Positions 46,388 to 58,100 of a DNA stretch of 64,000 nt are shown one piece after another. The notes under the pieces were generated by a model, which saw only the letters and a list, made by a program, of their open reading frames with translations, was not told where the DNA came from and searched no databases. Position 1 is the first letter of the stretch. Each line of letters opens with the position of its first letter. This stretch comes from Desmodesmus armatus (taxonomy: Eukaryota; Chlorophyta; Chlorophyceae; Sphaeropleales; Scenedesmaceae), in contig VIIQ02000270.1 of the NCBI GenBank assembly GCA_007449985.2, forward strand, positions 55,260 to 119,259, read 5' to 3'. A program made the position numbers and the translations under genes.

Positions 46388-49300
46388 GGCAGCAGCAACA
46401 GCAAAGGAAGGGTTGATGGGATACATGAGGGAGTGAGGGAGTGACCAAGGCAAACACAATGGACGCCATGATTTGGGGTTGCTGTGCGGACGCTGCTGCT
46501 GCCGCTGCTGCTGCTGTCGGCTCTCAGCCGCCACTACCTGAGGGCGGGGCGAGGGTACCACCCACCACCCGCAATGGGCTTCGGGCTGCTGTAGGCACAG
46601 AGCCGTCAGCTAGCGTTGATGTGAGTTGTGGAGTTGTCAGGGTGGTGGTGGTGTGCGTGGGTATCCAGCATCTGTATAGAATGATACGGGCATGACTGGG
46701 AGGCAGGGAGTGCGGAGAGGGGTATCAGCATGGCTGTGTGTGTAGGGTTGTGTGTTGCTTTGCTGCGCCGCAATGTGTGCACAAGGGGTCTTGACAGGTT
46801 GTGTTGTGAAGCAGGGGGCGGGATGGGTTGGGTGTTGTTGCTGCTTGTTATCAGCGTGCTGGTGGTATGCACGGAGTTTTTTTGCGGCAGGACAGGTCAG
46901 GGGTGTCACACCTCATTGCAGTTTTCCATGGGCCAGTTCTTGGCATGCCAGTCAACCTACTATCCAGGCCCTTTTCTGGCACTAATGCGTTGCAGTGTCT
47001 GGGTGTGCTGGGGGCTGGGGACAGATGCAGGTAGTATTAGGCAGGCAGGCAGGGTGGACCTGTGTGAGTGGGATTGTGAGGGCTGGGGTCTAGCTTATGC
47101 AGGAGGCGCACCTGCTCTGTCAGGAATGCCTGGTTTTTGAGAGTGCTGCAGAGTGCTGAGTGGCACAGGGTTCGTCACAGAGAGGTGCCGATTTTGTCTG
47201 GTGCAAAATCCTTGGCTGATGGAGACTGATGTGGCAAGAGGTTGATGCCGTGCGACCTCTGCTGAAAGAGGTACAGTCAGGTGGCATGACGAGCACTGCG
47301 TACATTTGTAAGGTAACAAACGGAAGGGGAGATGGAACTGCGGCTGCAATTTACTTCCGCAAGAGGTAATGCCGCTGTGCCAGTCAGTCAGGGCAGGTAA
47401 TACTCCAAAAGCTGTATCAGGTGTGGACACACCCAGGGGTTACTGAACCTTAGTAAGCATGAAGGTGGCAGCTGAGTTTGGTGGGCCTTCCCTGCACTGC
47501 ACACAGCCGAAAAGGTATGTGTCACAGCGCTTCTCCAATCAGGCTGGGTGCCAGTTGCTAGCTTGCTGGTGGCTACTTACATGCTGTGATGCTTGTGGGG
47601 CTGGCCATGTCTGCTGGAGCTGCAAGTAAGAAATAGCTCCAAGAACGTTCCAAACCAGCTCTCAATCGGCGTATGCGAGTTACAGTTTCCGTGTTACCAA
47701 CCAGCAGTGGAGCAGTGCAAATAGTGACACAATGTCGCACCATAGTTGTTTCAGCAGTTACTGCCCATGCTGCCCACGCCCCAGCAAGCCAGGAGTCCAG
47801 GTGCCTATCCCCAGCTTTCAGTGGCTTGGAGTGCTCCAACACACCTGACAGCAGCTGCACACAATACAGCTGCAGAGTGTGCACCTAGTCTCTGCACAAT
47901 ATACCACAGTGATATTGTGCAGAGACAGTGATACAACAGCCAACATGGTACATAATGCTGCCCGACCAATCATACTGCCTCATACAAGGTGGTTCCTCGC
48001 CTGCTGCATGCCAGGCAGCAGCGCCCCGGAAAGAACGACCGGCATAAGTAGCAGTGTGTGCATTACTCACAGTGTCTGTCACAATCAAGGTCTCTCTGCT
48101 GGTGCCGTCATGTCGTCCAGCGTACACCCGCCCCAGACTCTGCCGCCTCCCACATTCCTTCAGGCCGTCCTGATGTCAGGGTGCTTCACAGACAGGCTGC
48201 ATCTCTGTGCAGCACTCAGCCCTGTAGTTGAAACTGCGGCACATGACTTCCACACCATCTCATGCACCACCACTACTACCACCCCGAACGCCCCACGCAT
48301 CACCAGCACTGGCGCCCCCTTTTGTTGCTCTGCAAGGTGTCTGCTAGAACACGCAGTCCTGACGGCCGCTGGCTGCAGCACTTTCTGTCTGGACTCACCC
48401 ACATCCAAGCCTTCCTGAGTGCCTGGCACGTAGCCCCCCCCCCCCCCCCCCCCGGCGCCAAATGCACACACAACTACACCGTGTGGTGGTTGTGACAGCA
48501 CGACCACACGCACACACATGCTCTATGTCACACACCGCAGTCTTCCTGCGTTGCTGGGGGACATGCCCCTCCCTCCACGCCCACTACGGTCACCCCATAC
48601 ACGATCTATGCCACCTGAACTAGGGCGTGATCAGGCCCTAGTGCATGGGAGCAGGCCCGTCCTTCGGCCTTTCACAGGCCCAAGACAACAACTAACAACA
48701 TGACAAGACTCCATCACGCAAGTCTGGCGACACCTGCGTACCTACATGTGTGTTCCTTACTGACACACTTCAGCACCTATGTAAGGCGCTCAGATGTGAC
48801 ACTTGCTGCTGACAAAGCCAACACCGAATGTAAAGGCACACACGTGGCACCATCCACGTATGCTGATCAGCTGGCAACAGACACATCATTCATGGTGATC
48901 CTCTACTAGAGCTAGTAGCTCTACACTGTTGCTGTATGAAGGCAACACAGGGATGTAGATGTCACGTGTGAAACCAGTGTAATCACACATTTCTGTTTTC
49001 TGGTTCATGTGCAGCAGCACAGATCATGCCTGGGTGCAACACAAGCACCATCACGCAGATGAAACATGCAGACAAGTCTACCAGCACACCCACACACATA
49101 CAGTTGCTGGATGCAACCCATGTGTTGCCATTCCCATTGTAACTGTGCTGGGCCAACTGCAGGCAAGTAGCCTTTCACGCGGCACCCCTCACTGTACTGC
49201 CCAAGCCTACTATGCTCAAAGAAGTCTGCGGATAAAGAGTCACACCAAAAAGTCACACAAAAAAGATGCCCTGCAAGACCCAGACCCAGGAATCCAAGGC

Positions 49301-50267
49301 ACCCCGTCTTCATAGCTACGGGTGTGCCATGTAAGTTAGCAGAGGGAGCGCAAGTACTCATGAATGCTCACTGTGTGTACTACACACATATCAGGGATGT
49401 ACATATGTCTGCATGTTTGCCCCTCCTCCTGTCCATACCAAGCACACTGCACATCGCACACACTGCACAACAATGCACACGCCGCACCACAATGCACAAC
49501 ATTTCACCCTTTCCACATGCCATTGTCATTGCCAACAGCTGCAGAATCGCTGCCCAGGGTCTAAACAATCCGCAACCTTGGACCTCAAAAGCTGAAGCCA
49601 CAACCTCTGCGCTCCACCGCAGCCCAAGTTCTGATGACAAGATCCCAAACCCCGTTCTGTGCACACTCATATATGGAAGCCAAACACCTTGTTGCAAAGG
49701 CCGGCCCGGTTCAAAAAATCTCCATGTAATGAGAGGGTGGCAATCAACACATGCATGTACATGTGCATGTGAAGGTGTAAGCCAGAAGCCCGCCTCGACA
49801 CCCACAGATGGAAGCCACAGCCACAGCCACAGCCATAGCGCTGCAAAGAAATGATGTTTGAGGCAGCTTTTGGGACGCCTGTGATGGCCCATCTGGCAGC
49901 GTGTTGCAGCGCAACCTACCCCACATGACGTGCTCACATGTCGACCTTGCACATGCAGCGCACATCCAGCCGTCAGCACAGCAACTGGCTGGCTGACTGG
50001 CTGAGAGTGTTGGGGGTGAGAGGGTTTAGGAACGGCGGATGGGCTGGCGCCTAAACCCCCTCCTGCTCCTCACACACTGACAAATGCACTCACCCATATG
50101 AAACGACCATGCTAAGAAGTTTCTAAAGTTTCAAGTCCATATGCAGCACATACACACCGCCGCAACAACTCACCCCCTTGCCAAAACATCCACACCAAGC
50201 TACAACACCGATGCACCCCCCTCCCCTCCACATTCCCCTAGTATATCATTTCAGCCCCCCTCCCTCC
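46388..50267. other. Intergenic region, no gene supported
   Basis: Short open frames exist, none convincing. It contains a perfect 15-bp stem-loop (47888-47926), a poly-C run (48431-48453) and, at its right end, the 3' flank of the cyclase gene. Long stretches near 48.9-50.1 kb are CA-rich with no recognisable coding content. Confidence 0.5.
47888..47926. repeat. Perfect 15-bp inverted repeat, 9-nt loop
   Basis: GTCTCTGCACAATAT and its reverse complement flank ACCACAGTG. It may be a hairpin of a small non-autonomous element or an RNA stem-loop; no context supports a choice. Confidence 0.75.
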
Positions 50268-50775
50268 CAGGGTACAAAGCCCTCCACCACAGCAGGCATA
50301 CACAGCATGGTCCTGTCCATGACCCCCACCCGCTGCAGCACACTGAGTGGGTGGGTCGGTGCAAACTAACCACCCCTCACAATCACAAGCACTCTCACAT
50401 ACAGCTTACACTCGTCCTGTAAGCCCAACCCCCTGCTGCCTAACTTTGGGCCGCCTCCTTCCCACGGCACAAAGCCCTCCACTGCAGCAGGCAGGTGCAG
50501 CGAGGTGCGGTCCATGACCCCCACCCACTGCAGAACGTCTGGTGGATGGTTGGGTGGGCATTGGTTGGGGTTGCAAACCCCACCCCTCACAACCACACAC
50601 ACGTGCAGACACCCCAAACTTCCATACTGAGGTGTGCTCTCCCCACACCCCCAGATCCTTGCCCACATTCCTTTAGTGTCTCAGTTTGGGCCCCCTCCCT
50701 CCCAAGGCACAAAGCCCTCCACTGCAGCAGGCAGGTGCAGCATGGTGCGGTCCATGACCCCCACCCGCTGCAGCA
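50268..50775 (-). repeat. Exon-edge echoes: cyclase C-terminal segment, three copies
   Basis: The gene copy at about 50690-50775 codes VLQRVGVMDRTMLHLPAA and GFVPWEGG. Partial copies follow downstream at 50446-50530 (VLQWVGVMDRTSLHLPAA) and 50268-50345. Spacing is about 190-250 bp. Confidence 0.85.
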
Positions 50776-53700
50776 CCCTCACCCCCTTGCCACTGGACAG
50801 AGACAGCGGTGCGTACTGCCTGCCTGCCAACACACTGGGGCCAAAGCTGACCATGGACACAGGGCTAGGATTCCCTTTGAACAGGAAGCTACCCAACCAG
50901 CAGCACTCCACTGCCACCTCTGCAGTAGCACCACCACCAGCAGCAGCAGCAGCAGCAGCAGCAGTGGATGGGGCAGAAGCTGTGGGGTCTGCCGAGGGGT
51001 CTCGTTGGTGTTGCTCTGGCTGTATGACAAGCACATGGCTGCTGCTGGGGGATTGCTGCTGCTGCTGGCTAGGGGTGCTGTCAGGCACTCTGAAGGCAGA
51101 GGCACCCCCCTCCTGGGGACCCCCTTGACTCTGTGCGGCATCAGGTGCCGCAACCTGCTGCTGCTGCTGCTCGGTGCTTGTGGGAGATCGAGACCCTCCT
51201 GCAGCAGCAGCAGCAGCTCTGCTGTGCTGCTGCAGCAGCGATGTCCAAGACCGGGGTGCTGCAGAGATGCTGAGGCCTCCATTGCTGCTGCTGCTGCTGC
51301 TCAACGGCCCCCCTGCAGTCACCATAGCGCTGCTGCTGCTGCTGCTGCTGGTGCCGAGAGCACCCCCAGTGACCCCCTCGACCTCGTGACCAGCAGTAGC
51401 AGTGCTGACGCTACTGCTGTTGACACTACTGCTGATGTGGGTGTGGTAGTCGAGGGTGTTAGCCCATGGGGGGGTGGTGTTGGTGATGCTTGCTGCTGCC
51501 TTGAATGTAGTGAGGATCTGTCGGGCTAGGTCTGCGTCTGTCACCAGCTGGCCCCCCTGTGCTGCCACTGCTGCGTAGCGGGCTGCCAGGTTGACAAAGG
51601 AACCGTGGTAGTCAGCCCTGCAAGGAAGGGGGGAGTGTGAGATGGCACAAGCAGTAAGTACGGGATGTGGTGGGGTGGTATGCAGGGCCCCTTGTGCTGC
51701 CACTGCTGCATACTGGGCTGCCAGGTTCATAAAGGAACCGTGGTAGTCAGCCTGTAAGAGGGGGGGGGGGGGCGGCGGGGGCGCGAGGCGGCAAGATGGC
51801 ACAAGCAGTATGTACGAGATGGGGTGGATGGAAGAGCGACAGGCAACGAGGTACGATGCAGGGCCCCCTGTGCTGCCACTGCTGCATAGCGAGCTGCCAA
51901 GTTGACAAAGGAGCCGTGACAGTCAGCCCTGAGGAGGGGGTAGCAGATGGAAATAGAAATGTGAGACGGTGTGTGTGGGTATGTGACAAAGAGCCCTTCC
52001 CCTGCGCCCATTGCTTCCATAGGCGCCCAGTGCTACCCGCAGGCACCCACTGTTTCCTGCCGGTCCCCCCCCCCCCCCCTTCACCCCCTACTCACCTCCC
52101 TAGGTGGTCAGGCACCTGATGAGTCATGAAGTCGGGTGGCCCCTCACTCAGTACCTGATTATAGCCTGAAGCCTCCTTTCCCACACCGATGCTCACCCCA
52201 AAACACAAATGCATGCCAAAGCTTGCCATCAGCCAACATTCCAAAATCTTCCACGCCCAATGACCCCCCCTTGAATCCCCCCCCCTTCACCTCCCCAGGT
52301 GGTCAGGCATGTTGATCTTGGGTGTGCCCTCACTCAGCGCTACCCTTACACAAAGGCGATACATCCCCTTCACCTCCCTTCCCACATTGGAGCCCGCCCC
52401 AAGTTGCACATGTACGCCACGGCTAGCCGCCCTTCAGCACCCCTGAATCTTCCACGCCCAAAGCCCCCCCCCCTGGACCCCCCCCCCCCCCCCCCCCCCC
52501 CCGCATCCCCCTCACCTCCCCAGGTGGTCAGGCATGATGATCTTGGGTGTTCCCTCACTGAGCCCCATCTTGAAGCGTGGCCCCCTGAACACCAGGCGGC
52601 CCCCCTGATCAAGCTGGACACCACAGCTGCACAGACGCAACACCTCCTGGGGATACGGCAGGTACCTGCGCACACAATAAGCATCACACACGCACGGTCA
52701 GAAAATGTGAGAGTGTTGGTGGGTTGCGTTTTGGGTTTAGGGGCCACAGCTGCACAGGCCCAACACCACCTGGAGGTAAGGCAGGTACCTAAGGCAACAG
52801 GTAACTGCTGCTGCGGGGCATTTCAAGCCAGCATGTACCCCCTCCTCCTCCCCCCCCCCCTCCACACACCCTCCTCCCCCCCCGTCCTCGCCCTCTCCCC
52901 CCGCCCCCACAAATACTCACAGTGCTGCCTCCTGTAGGGTGAGCCCCCAGCCAACTGCTGCTGCGGGCATGTGAATGCCAGCACTACTTTTCCCCCTCCC
53001 CATCCTCCACCCCCCCCCCCCCCACACACACACACAAACACACTCACAGTGCTGCCTCCTGCAGGGTGAGCCCCCAGCCGACTGCTGCTGCTGGCATGTG
53101 AATGCCAGCATGTACTTGAGGTCCCCCTGCTGTGCGCGCACCAGGTAGGACCCAGGGAACGACCGCAGCAGCTGCAGCATCAGGTGGTGCAGCATGCCGT
53201 GAACAGACCTGCGGGGCAGAGCCGGGGGTGGGGAGAAAAGGTTGCAGACACAGTGCAGGGTTGAAACATGACTCCGCAATACATACATTGACCAAAGTTT
53301 GGAGAGGGGCAGAGTTGTGTAGGCCCTCAACCCTGTACAAAACTAAGTGTGTGCCCCCTGCTGGCTACGTGGGTGCATGTACATGGCAGGGATGAAGGTA
53401 GCATAGTCCTTGACGCCGCACAGTGCGCCGTGTCTCTTGCCCCACTCCCTCACACCTCCCACACACCTGGCCAGTGCAAATAACCCCCCTCCTCCTTCCC
53501 GCCTTGCCCAAACCACAGCCCCCCCCCCCACCCCACCACCACATCCCCCCACTCCATCAATCCACACCACAAAACTGTCCAGAGCTGGGAAGTCCTTTCT
53601 CCCCTTCCCCCTCCCCGCACACCCCTCGTTTCTTCCCCTTTCACACACCTGGCCAGTGCTGGGAACCTCAGCAAATCCGCACTGCCCTCCACAGCAGCAA

Positions 53701-53919
53701 ACAGAATTGTCACGGGCGGGAACAGCGGCCGTGTTGGCCCCGCCAGCCTCGCCCGCTGACCCCCTGATGCCCTGCGCTCCCCCCCTGCCGCCATAAGCAC
53801 CTTCTGTGCCACATTCAGCTGCAGGGATGCTGCTCGAAGCATCAAAAGACTCTGTTTATTGCTGCTGCTGCTGCTGCTGGTGATGCCAGTAGTTGCTGTG
53901 GGGCTGGTCGGGGCTAGGA

Positions 53920-53950
<31 letters not shown>

Positions 53951-54655
53951 AGAGACATTGCTGCTCTCTCTCAGCAGGTGCTGCTGACCCCCATGTATGC
54001 TGCAGCTTTGGAGCCGCGCAAGGCTTGACCCCATCTGCTGCTGCTGCGGCTGTATGACCGCACTGCTGCCATCTCCCTGGGGTCCAGCCGCCGCCATCGC
54101 TGCCATTGCTGCCATTGCAGGGCCGGCATCTGTCTCGTTGCCGCTGCTGAGCCTGCGCTGTGTGTCAAGCAGCGACAGCAACGACGCTCCCACGCCACAC
54201 CCATCCCCCCCTCCCCCCTCTACCGACAACGCCCCTGCTGGCCCTTGCTGCAATGCACCAGCTGCCGCCGCTGCTGCTGCTGCTGCTGCTGCTGTGGGGG
54301 CTTGCAGGTCCCCTTCGGTGAGAGACGGCAAGCTGCCAAGCCCTGATCCAACCTCCTGAGTGAAGCTAGCCCCCCGCATCTGCCTCAGCTGCTGCAACAG
54401 AGGATACACGTCACTCCTGCTCCTGCCAGGTACCCGCCCAATGCCTGGGTTAGTCATCATCCCTGTGCCATCGTCCCCTGTAGCAGGGGCGGGACCACTG
54501 GTGTGGCCCCCTGCCCCCTGTGCTGCAAGGATACTGCTGGCGCTGTTGAGACCCGGGGCGGCAAAGTAAGGGGCGTCCAGGAGGTGCCAGTTGGGGGGGA
54601 GGTCCAGCCCCTGGCCAAACAGTGCTGCTCGACCCACCAGGGAGGGAGGGACAAC
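50681..54655 (-). CDS. Receptor cyclase, second catalytic domain (C2) and C-terminal tail
   Basis: Exons (minus): 54655-53649, 53208-53048, 52665-52516, 51617-50681. Exon 1 has a long Ser/Gln/Ala-rich linker, then C2 begins (PPVTILFAAVEGSADLLRFP). The usual metal-binding Asp of FxDIEG is Ala here. It continues SVHGMLHHLMLQLLRSFPGS, RAQQGDLKYMLAF, AVGWGLTLQEAAL, YLPYPQEVLRL, VFRGPRFKMGLSEGTPKIIM, PDHLGR, ADYHGSFVNLAARYAAVAAQ. The Asn-x3-Arg pair (NLAAR) and the Asp eight residues before that Asn (position set for ATP in adenylyl cyclases) are kept. A 1-nt frame break lies in exon 53208-53048, between MLAF and AVGWGL. A polyQ/Ser/Ala tail ends at TGA 50681. It belongs to one gene with 55116-63584. 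Confidence 0.8.
51523..51935 (-). repeat. Exon-edge echoes: start of the last cyclase exon, three copies
   Basis: The gene copy (51523-51620) begins after an AG acceptor with ADYHGSFVNLAARYAAVAAQ. Upstream in the intron are ADYHGSFMNLAAQYAAVAAQ (about 51680-51755) and ADCHGSFVNLAARYAAVAAQ (about 51857-51935), each with its own pyrimidine tract and acceptor. A G13 run lies between copies. Confidence 0.92.
52085..52570 (-). repeat. Exon-edge echoes: 3' end of the GTPKIIMPDHLGR exon, three copies
   Basis: The gene copy is at 52505-52570, with partial copies in the downstream intron at 52292-52345 and 52085-52150. Each holds the CACCTGGGGAGGTGAGG-like donor, and they are separated by long G-runs (coding strand). 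Confidence 0.85.
52618..52795 (-). repeat. Exon-edge echoes: start of the YLPYPQEVL exon, two copies
   Basis: 52618-52668 (gene copy) and 52742-52795 share AGGTACCTGCC, CCA/CCCCAGG-GGTGTTG and the GTGCAGCTGTGG block with the acceptor side. Confidence 0.75.
52797..53115 (-). repeat. Exon-edge echoes: end of the AVGWGLTLQEAAL exon, three copies
   Basis: The gene copy (53042-53115) and the echo at 52919-52988 both include the GTGAG donor and differ at three positions. All three changes are third-position and silent in the AAAVGWGLTLQEAAL frame. A shorter copy is at 52797-52845. Confidence 0.85.
53462..53668 (-). repeat. Exon-edge echo: donor of the FPALAR exon
   Basis: The donor region CTGGCCAG-GTGTGTG at 53640-53668 recurs at 53462-53487 in the downstream intron, also followed by G-rich sequence. 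Confidence 0.6.
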
Positions 54656-54888
54656 CTGAGACAGCAACAGGTAGGCATACATACACATGGATACATGAGG
54701 ACAGCGTCGCGTAGTGGTGCAAGTATCCATTTGTAACACCCCCCTCACTCATTTTATTGTGAATACCCCCCAAATACACAGACACACATCAACATATGTG
54801 CACAGTTTGCAGTACATGTAGTGCGCAGTACATATATACAAGCAGTGCTGCTGGGCCCACCAGGGAGGGAGGGACAACCTGGGGATGG
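54619..54888 (-). repeat. Exon-edge echo: start of the VVPPSLVGR exon
   Basis: The AG acceptor plus GTTGTCCCTCCCTCCCTGG at 54619-54660 recurs at 54842-54888 in the upstream intron, with the following AGCAGCACTG block. Confidence 0.8.
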
Positions 54889-55115
54889 CAGCAGGCATGC
54901 GTACGTACATGGATGGAAGTGGAGGGTACCGCTCAGTGGTGGAAGTATCCACTTGCAACACCCCAAAGCAGCCGCATACTGCAGCGTCAACGTGGACGCC
55001 ATGCATGACATGCATGGCGCCTGTTCAGCAGTCAGACTGCTGAAACAGGCGCCCTATCAGTACAAATTATGACTGTTACTGTTAATGACATAATGCAATT
55101 CAAATCCGGGCTCAC

Positions 55116-58100
55116 CTGGTAGAGGCGTAGGCTGGGTCGCACCAGTGCACTGATGCTGCAGTAGCCCAGCAGCTGGCTGCGTCTTTCATGTGACTGGCTG
55201 CTGCTGCTGTACCTGCAACACAGCACAGCATGAAACAGCACAGCACAGCACAGCACAGCAGGCGGCGGCACAACCAGGTAATTGTGTTGATGCAGTGAAG
55301 GCTTCAAGGTTCACTGATCATGCTGTTGGCTGTGCAGGCACCAATCTTCAACCGCACTTACCAGCAAATACTGTGCATGCATATCTGCCCTGTTGCCGTG
55401 TTGTCACAAGGATGGAGCCATGTTGCTATGAATGCTCACGAGCCTGACTTTTGCTGGCTGGCCGCGGGGATGAAACTTTGTCCTCTAGACCTGTACGACA
55501 CTGTACTTTACTGCGCTGTGTTGCCGTACCATACTATTGGCACACGCCCAGAGCAACCCCGCAGCAGCAGCAGCCACTCACCCATCAAAGCCACGGCCAG
55601 ACTTGTCTGCCCCCTTGTCCGCGGCGGGCACCACCCCCACGCCAAACAAGCTCGACGTCATGGCCTGCCAGCTGTGCGGCACAGTCATAGACGCAGAGCG
55701 GCCCACGAGCCCGTGATGCTCCTTGTGATGCCGCCCACCCGCCGATGTCGCCACCGCAAGACCCCCAAACGGACTCTTCCCAAAGCTGCTGCTGTTTGAC
55801 CTGCCTGCCGGCGGCCGCTGCTGTTGCTGCTGCTGCTGAGACACGCCACCCTGCTGCTGCTGTTGCGCGTGGGAGTTTCCTTGCAGCATCTTGTGGGGCT
55901 TGCGGTTCTGGTTTAGCCCCAGGGTATAGGGAGCCTCTTCATCGCAGTCTCCACAGGAGTTGTTGTCCTCTAGGCCGGTTTCGTCCTCGGGGTTTAGCAA
56001 GCTGAGGTCCCGTCCACTGGAGATCTGCTGCTGCAGGTACTGCTGGTACTGCGCAACCAGCTTCTCACCCAGCTCCTTCGTCCACCTGTTGACAGGACAA
56101 CCTGAATTGATCAACACTATATCCATACTAGGGTTTAGGGTTGAGGGTTTAGGGTTTTGAACCATGTGACATCTATAGCTACGACGCTTGAGAGCTCATG
56201 CCAGCTTTTTACTGATAGCAGGGATATGGGAATATGGCGGGAAAAGCATGGCAAATGGTGGGAAAGCAGCCTTGCAAGCAACAGCACAAGGGGAGTGTAG
56301 TGTATTGTAGATTGTTGGACAATGCGTTCAGGGCAGCAAGCATCTTTGGGCGGCGGCAGCAGGGCCCAGCACAGGAGGCACACGTCACATCACCATACCA
56401 TACACACAAGCAGTTGTAGTAAAGCGCGATACATAGCACTGCACTGCACTGTGCTGTTCTGTACCGCACCACAACATAACGTTACTGCCTTAACCGTACC
56501 ATCCAGCACTACAAGCACACTACTCACAGCTGTATGCAGGCTTGTCGTGGCTTTCCAGGGACGCCCTTCAGGCTGAAGGGTTGGTGTTGCTGATGGTCGG
56601 CCGCAGCTGCTTCCTCCTGCGCTGTGAGCACCTCATAGCAGCCCATGTCTAGGGCGATGGCAAGGTCTCCTGGAGATGAGGCCAGCTGGCTGCCGGGTAG
56701 CGGAGACATGGTGCTCACACCACTCCTGCAGACACCGGGCAGCAGCAAGCAAGGGTTCAGGGTTGGGGAATTGACATAAAGACAGCTTGTGGGATCTTGA
56801 GAGGGACAGGTGCTTGCTGTCCGCAATGGTGCTCACACCACTCGTGCAGACACATGACAGCGGCAGGGAAGAGGGGGACTCAGCAGGAGTGGCGCACAAC
56901 ACGGACAGTGTTTGATGGAGGAAGTGGAACGGAGGCAGCTGGCTGCCATCCGACATGGTGCTCACACCACTCCTGTGTATGGAGGGCAGCGGCAAGCAAA
57001 CGTCCATGCACAATAGTCCCCCCCCCCACTCCCTCATAACACATCAGCCTACCCACCTGAAGCCACCCCCCGGCAGACACCCCTCCCCACAGCAGCTGCT
57101 GCCGCCGCCAGCGCCTCCCTTGCCCAGCCCTGCCGTCGACTTGGTTGCCAGCAGTGCATCATAATCCATGCCGGCTGGCCCCACTGCCCCTAGCCGCCAC
57201 ATGGCCTCCTTGACTGCGGTGAAGGTGGCTGCATCCATCAGGACCTGGCCGCCGTGTGCAGCATTGGACACGTCTGCATAGTGACAGGAACACAGTGGAC
57301 ATGTGGAAGACTTGAAAACGGGGGAGATGATAGTGCAGGAGATGTGTGGCAGTGTGCAGCATTGGACACGTCTGCATGACGGCAGTAGAGAGAGATGCAT
57401 TGGGAGTGAGGGTGAGAGGGGCATGAGAGGAAGGAAAGAGAGAGGGTAGTGAGGAGGGGGAAGCAACTTGGTCACCGCGGGCACGTCTGTGTGATGACAG
57501 CAACACAGGACCAGGGCACATGCAGGGTTCCAAGAGTGTGAAGGGAGTGGCCCCCTTGAACTTGTCTTCTTCCGTGCCGGCTGCTGCTGCTGCTGCCGCC
57601 CTTTCACAACACGTGTTGTGAAAGGGCGGCAGCAGCAGCAGCAGCCGGCACGGAAGGACAAGATCAAGGGGGCCATACCACGTGTCCACAAGGGTAGGAG
57701 GTCAACATGGATGGTAAGTGGAGGGGCAGGTGGTGGTGGCTGCATCATGCCCAGCACATGTGAGGCTGAGTAGAATCTCTGCGCAGCAGCTGGATGCCAA
57801 GCTCACAAACCTAAAGGGCACTCCGCACTGCTGCTGCTGCGGCTGCGGTGCATGCTGTCGTCACAGTACAGCAACCCATTACTACCCAAGCACGAACCAT
57901 GCTCACTCCAGCATTGTCAACCCACCAGATTACCCCCCCCCCCCTCTCACAATACACGTTCGTGCATTGGCTGGATGCAATCCCTGTGTCTACACACTAG
58001 CACCTCAGCCATGTTTCCAGTCCTACCTTGTACCCTCCTGTACAGTGCAGAGCTCTTCAGCTCCTGCCCCCGCTCCACCTCCCCCGTGACCACCCCCATG

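Noticed and set aside
50366..50668. Separate small gene coding VGVMDRTSLHLPAAVEGFVP
   Set aside because: It is a downstream partial copy of the cyclase C-terminal segment, not an independent gene.
53342..53440. Possible extra C2 exon (KDYATFIPAMYMHPRS)
   Set aside because: The exons on either side already join in phase and give a continuous cyclase motif without it.
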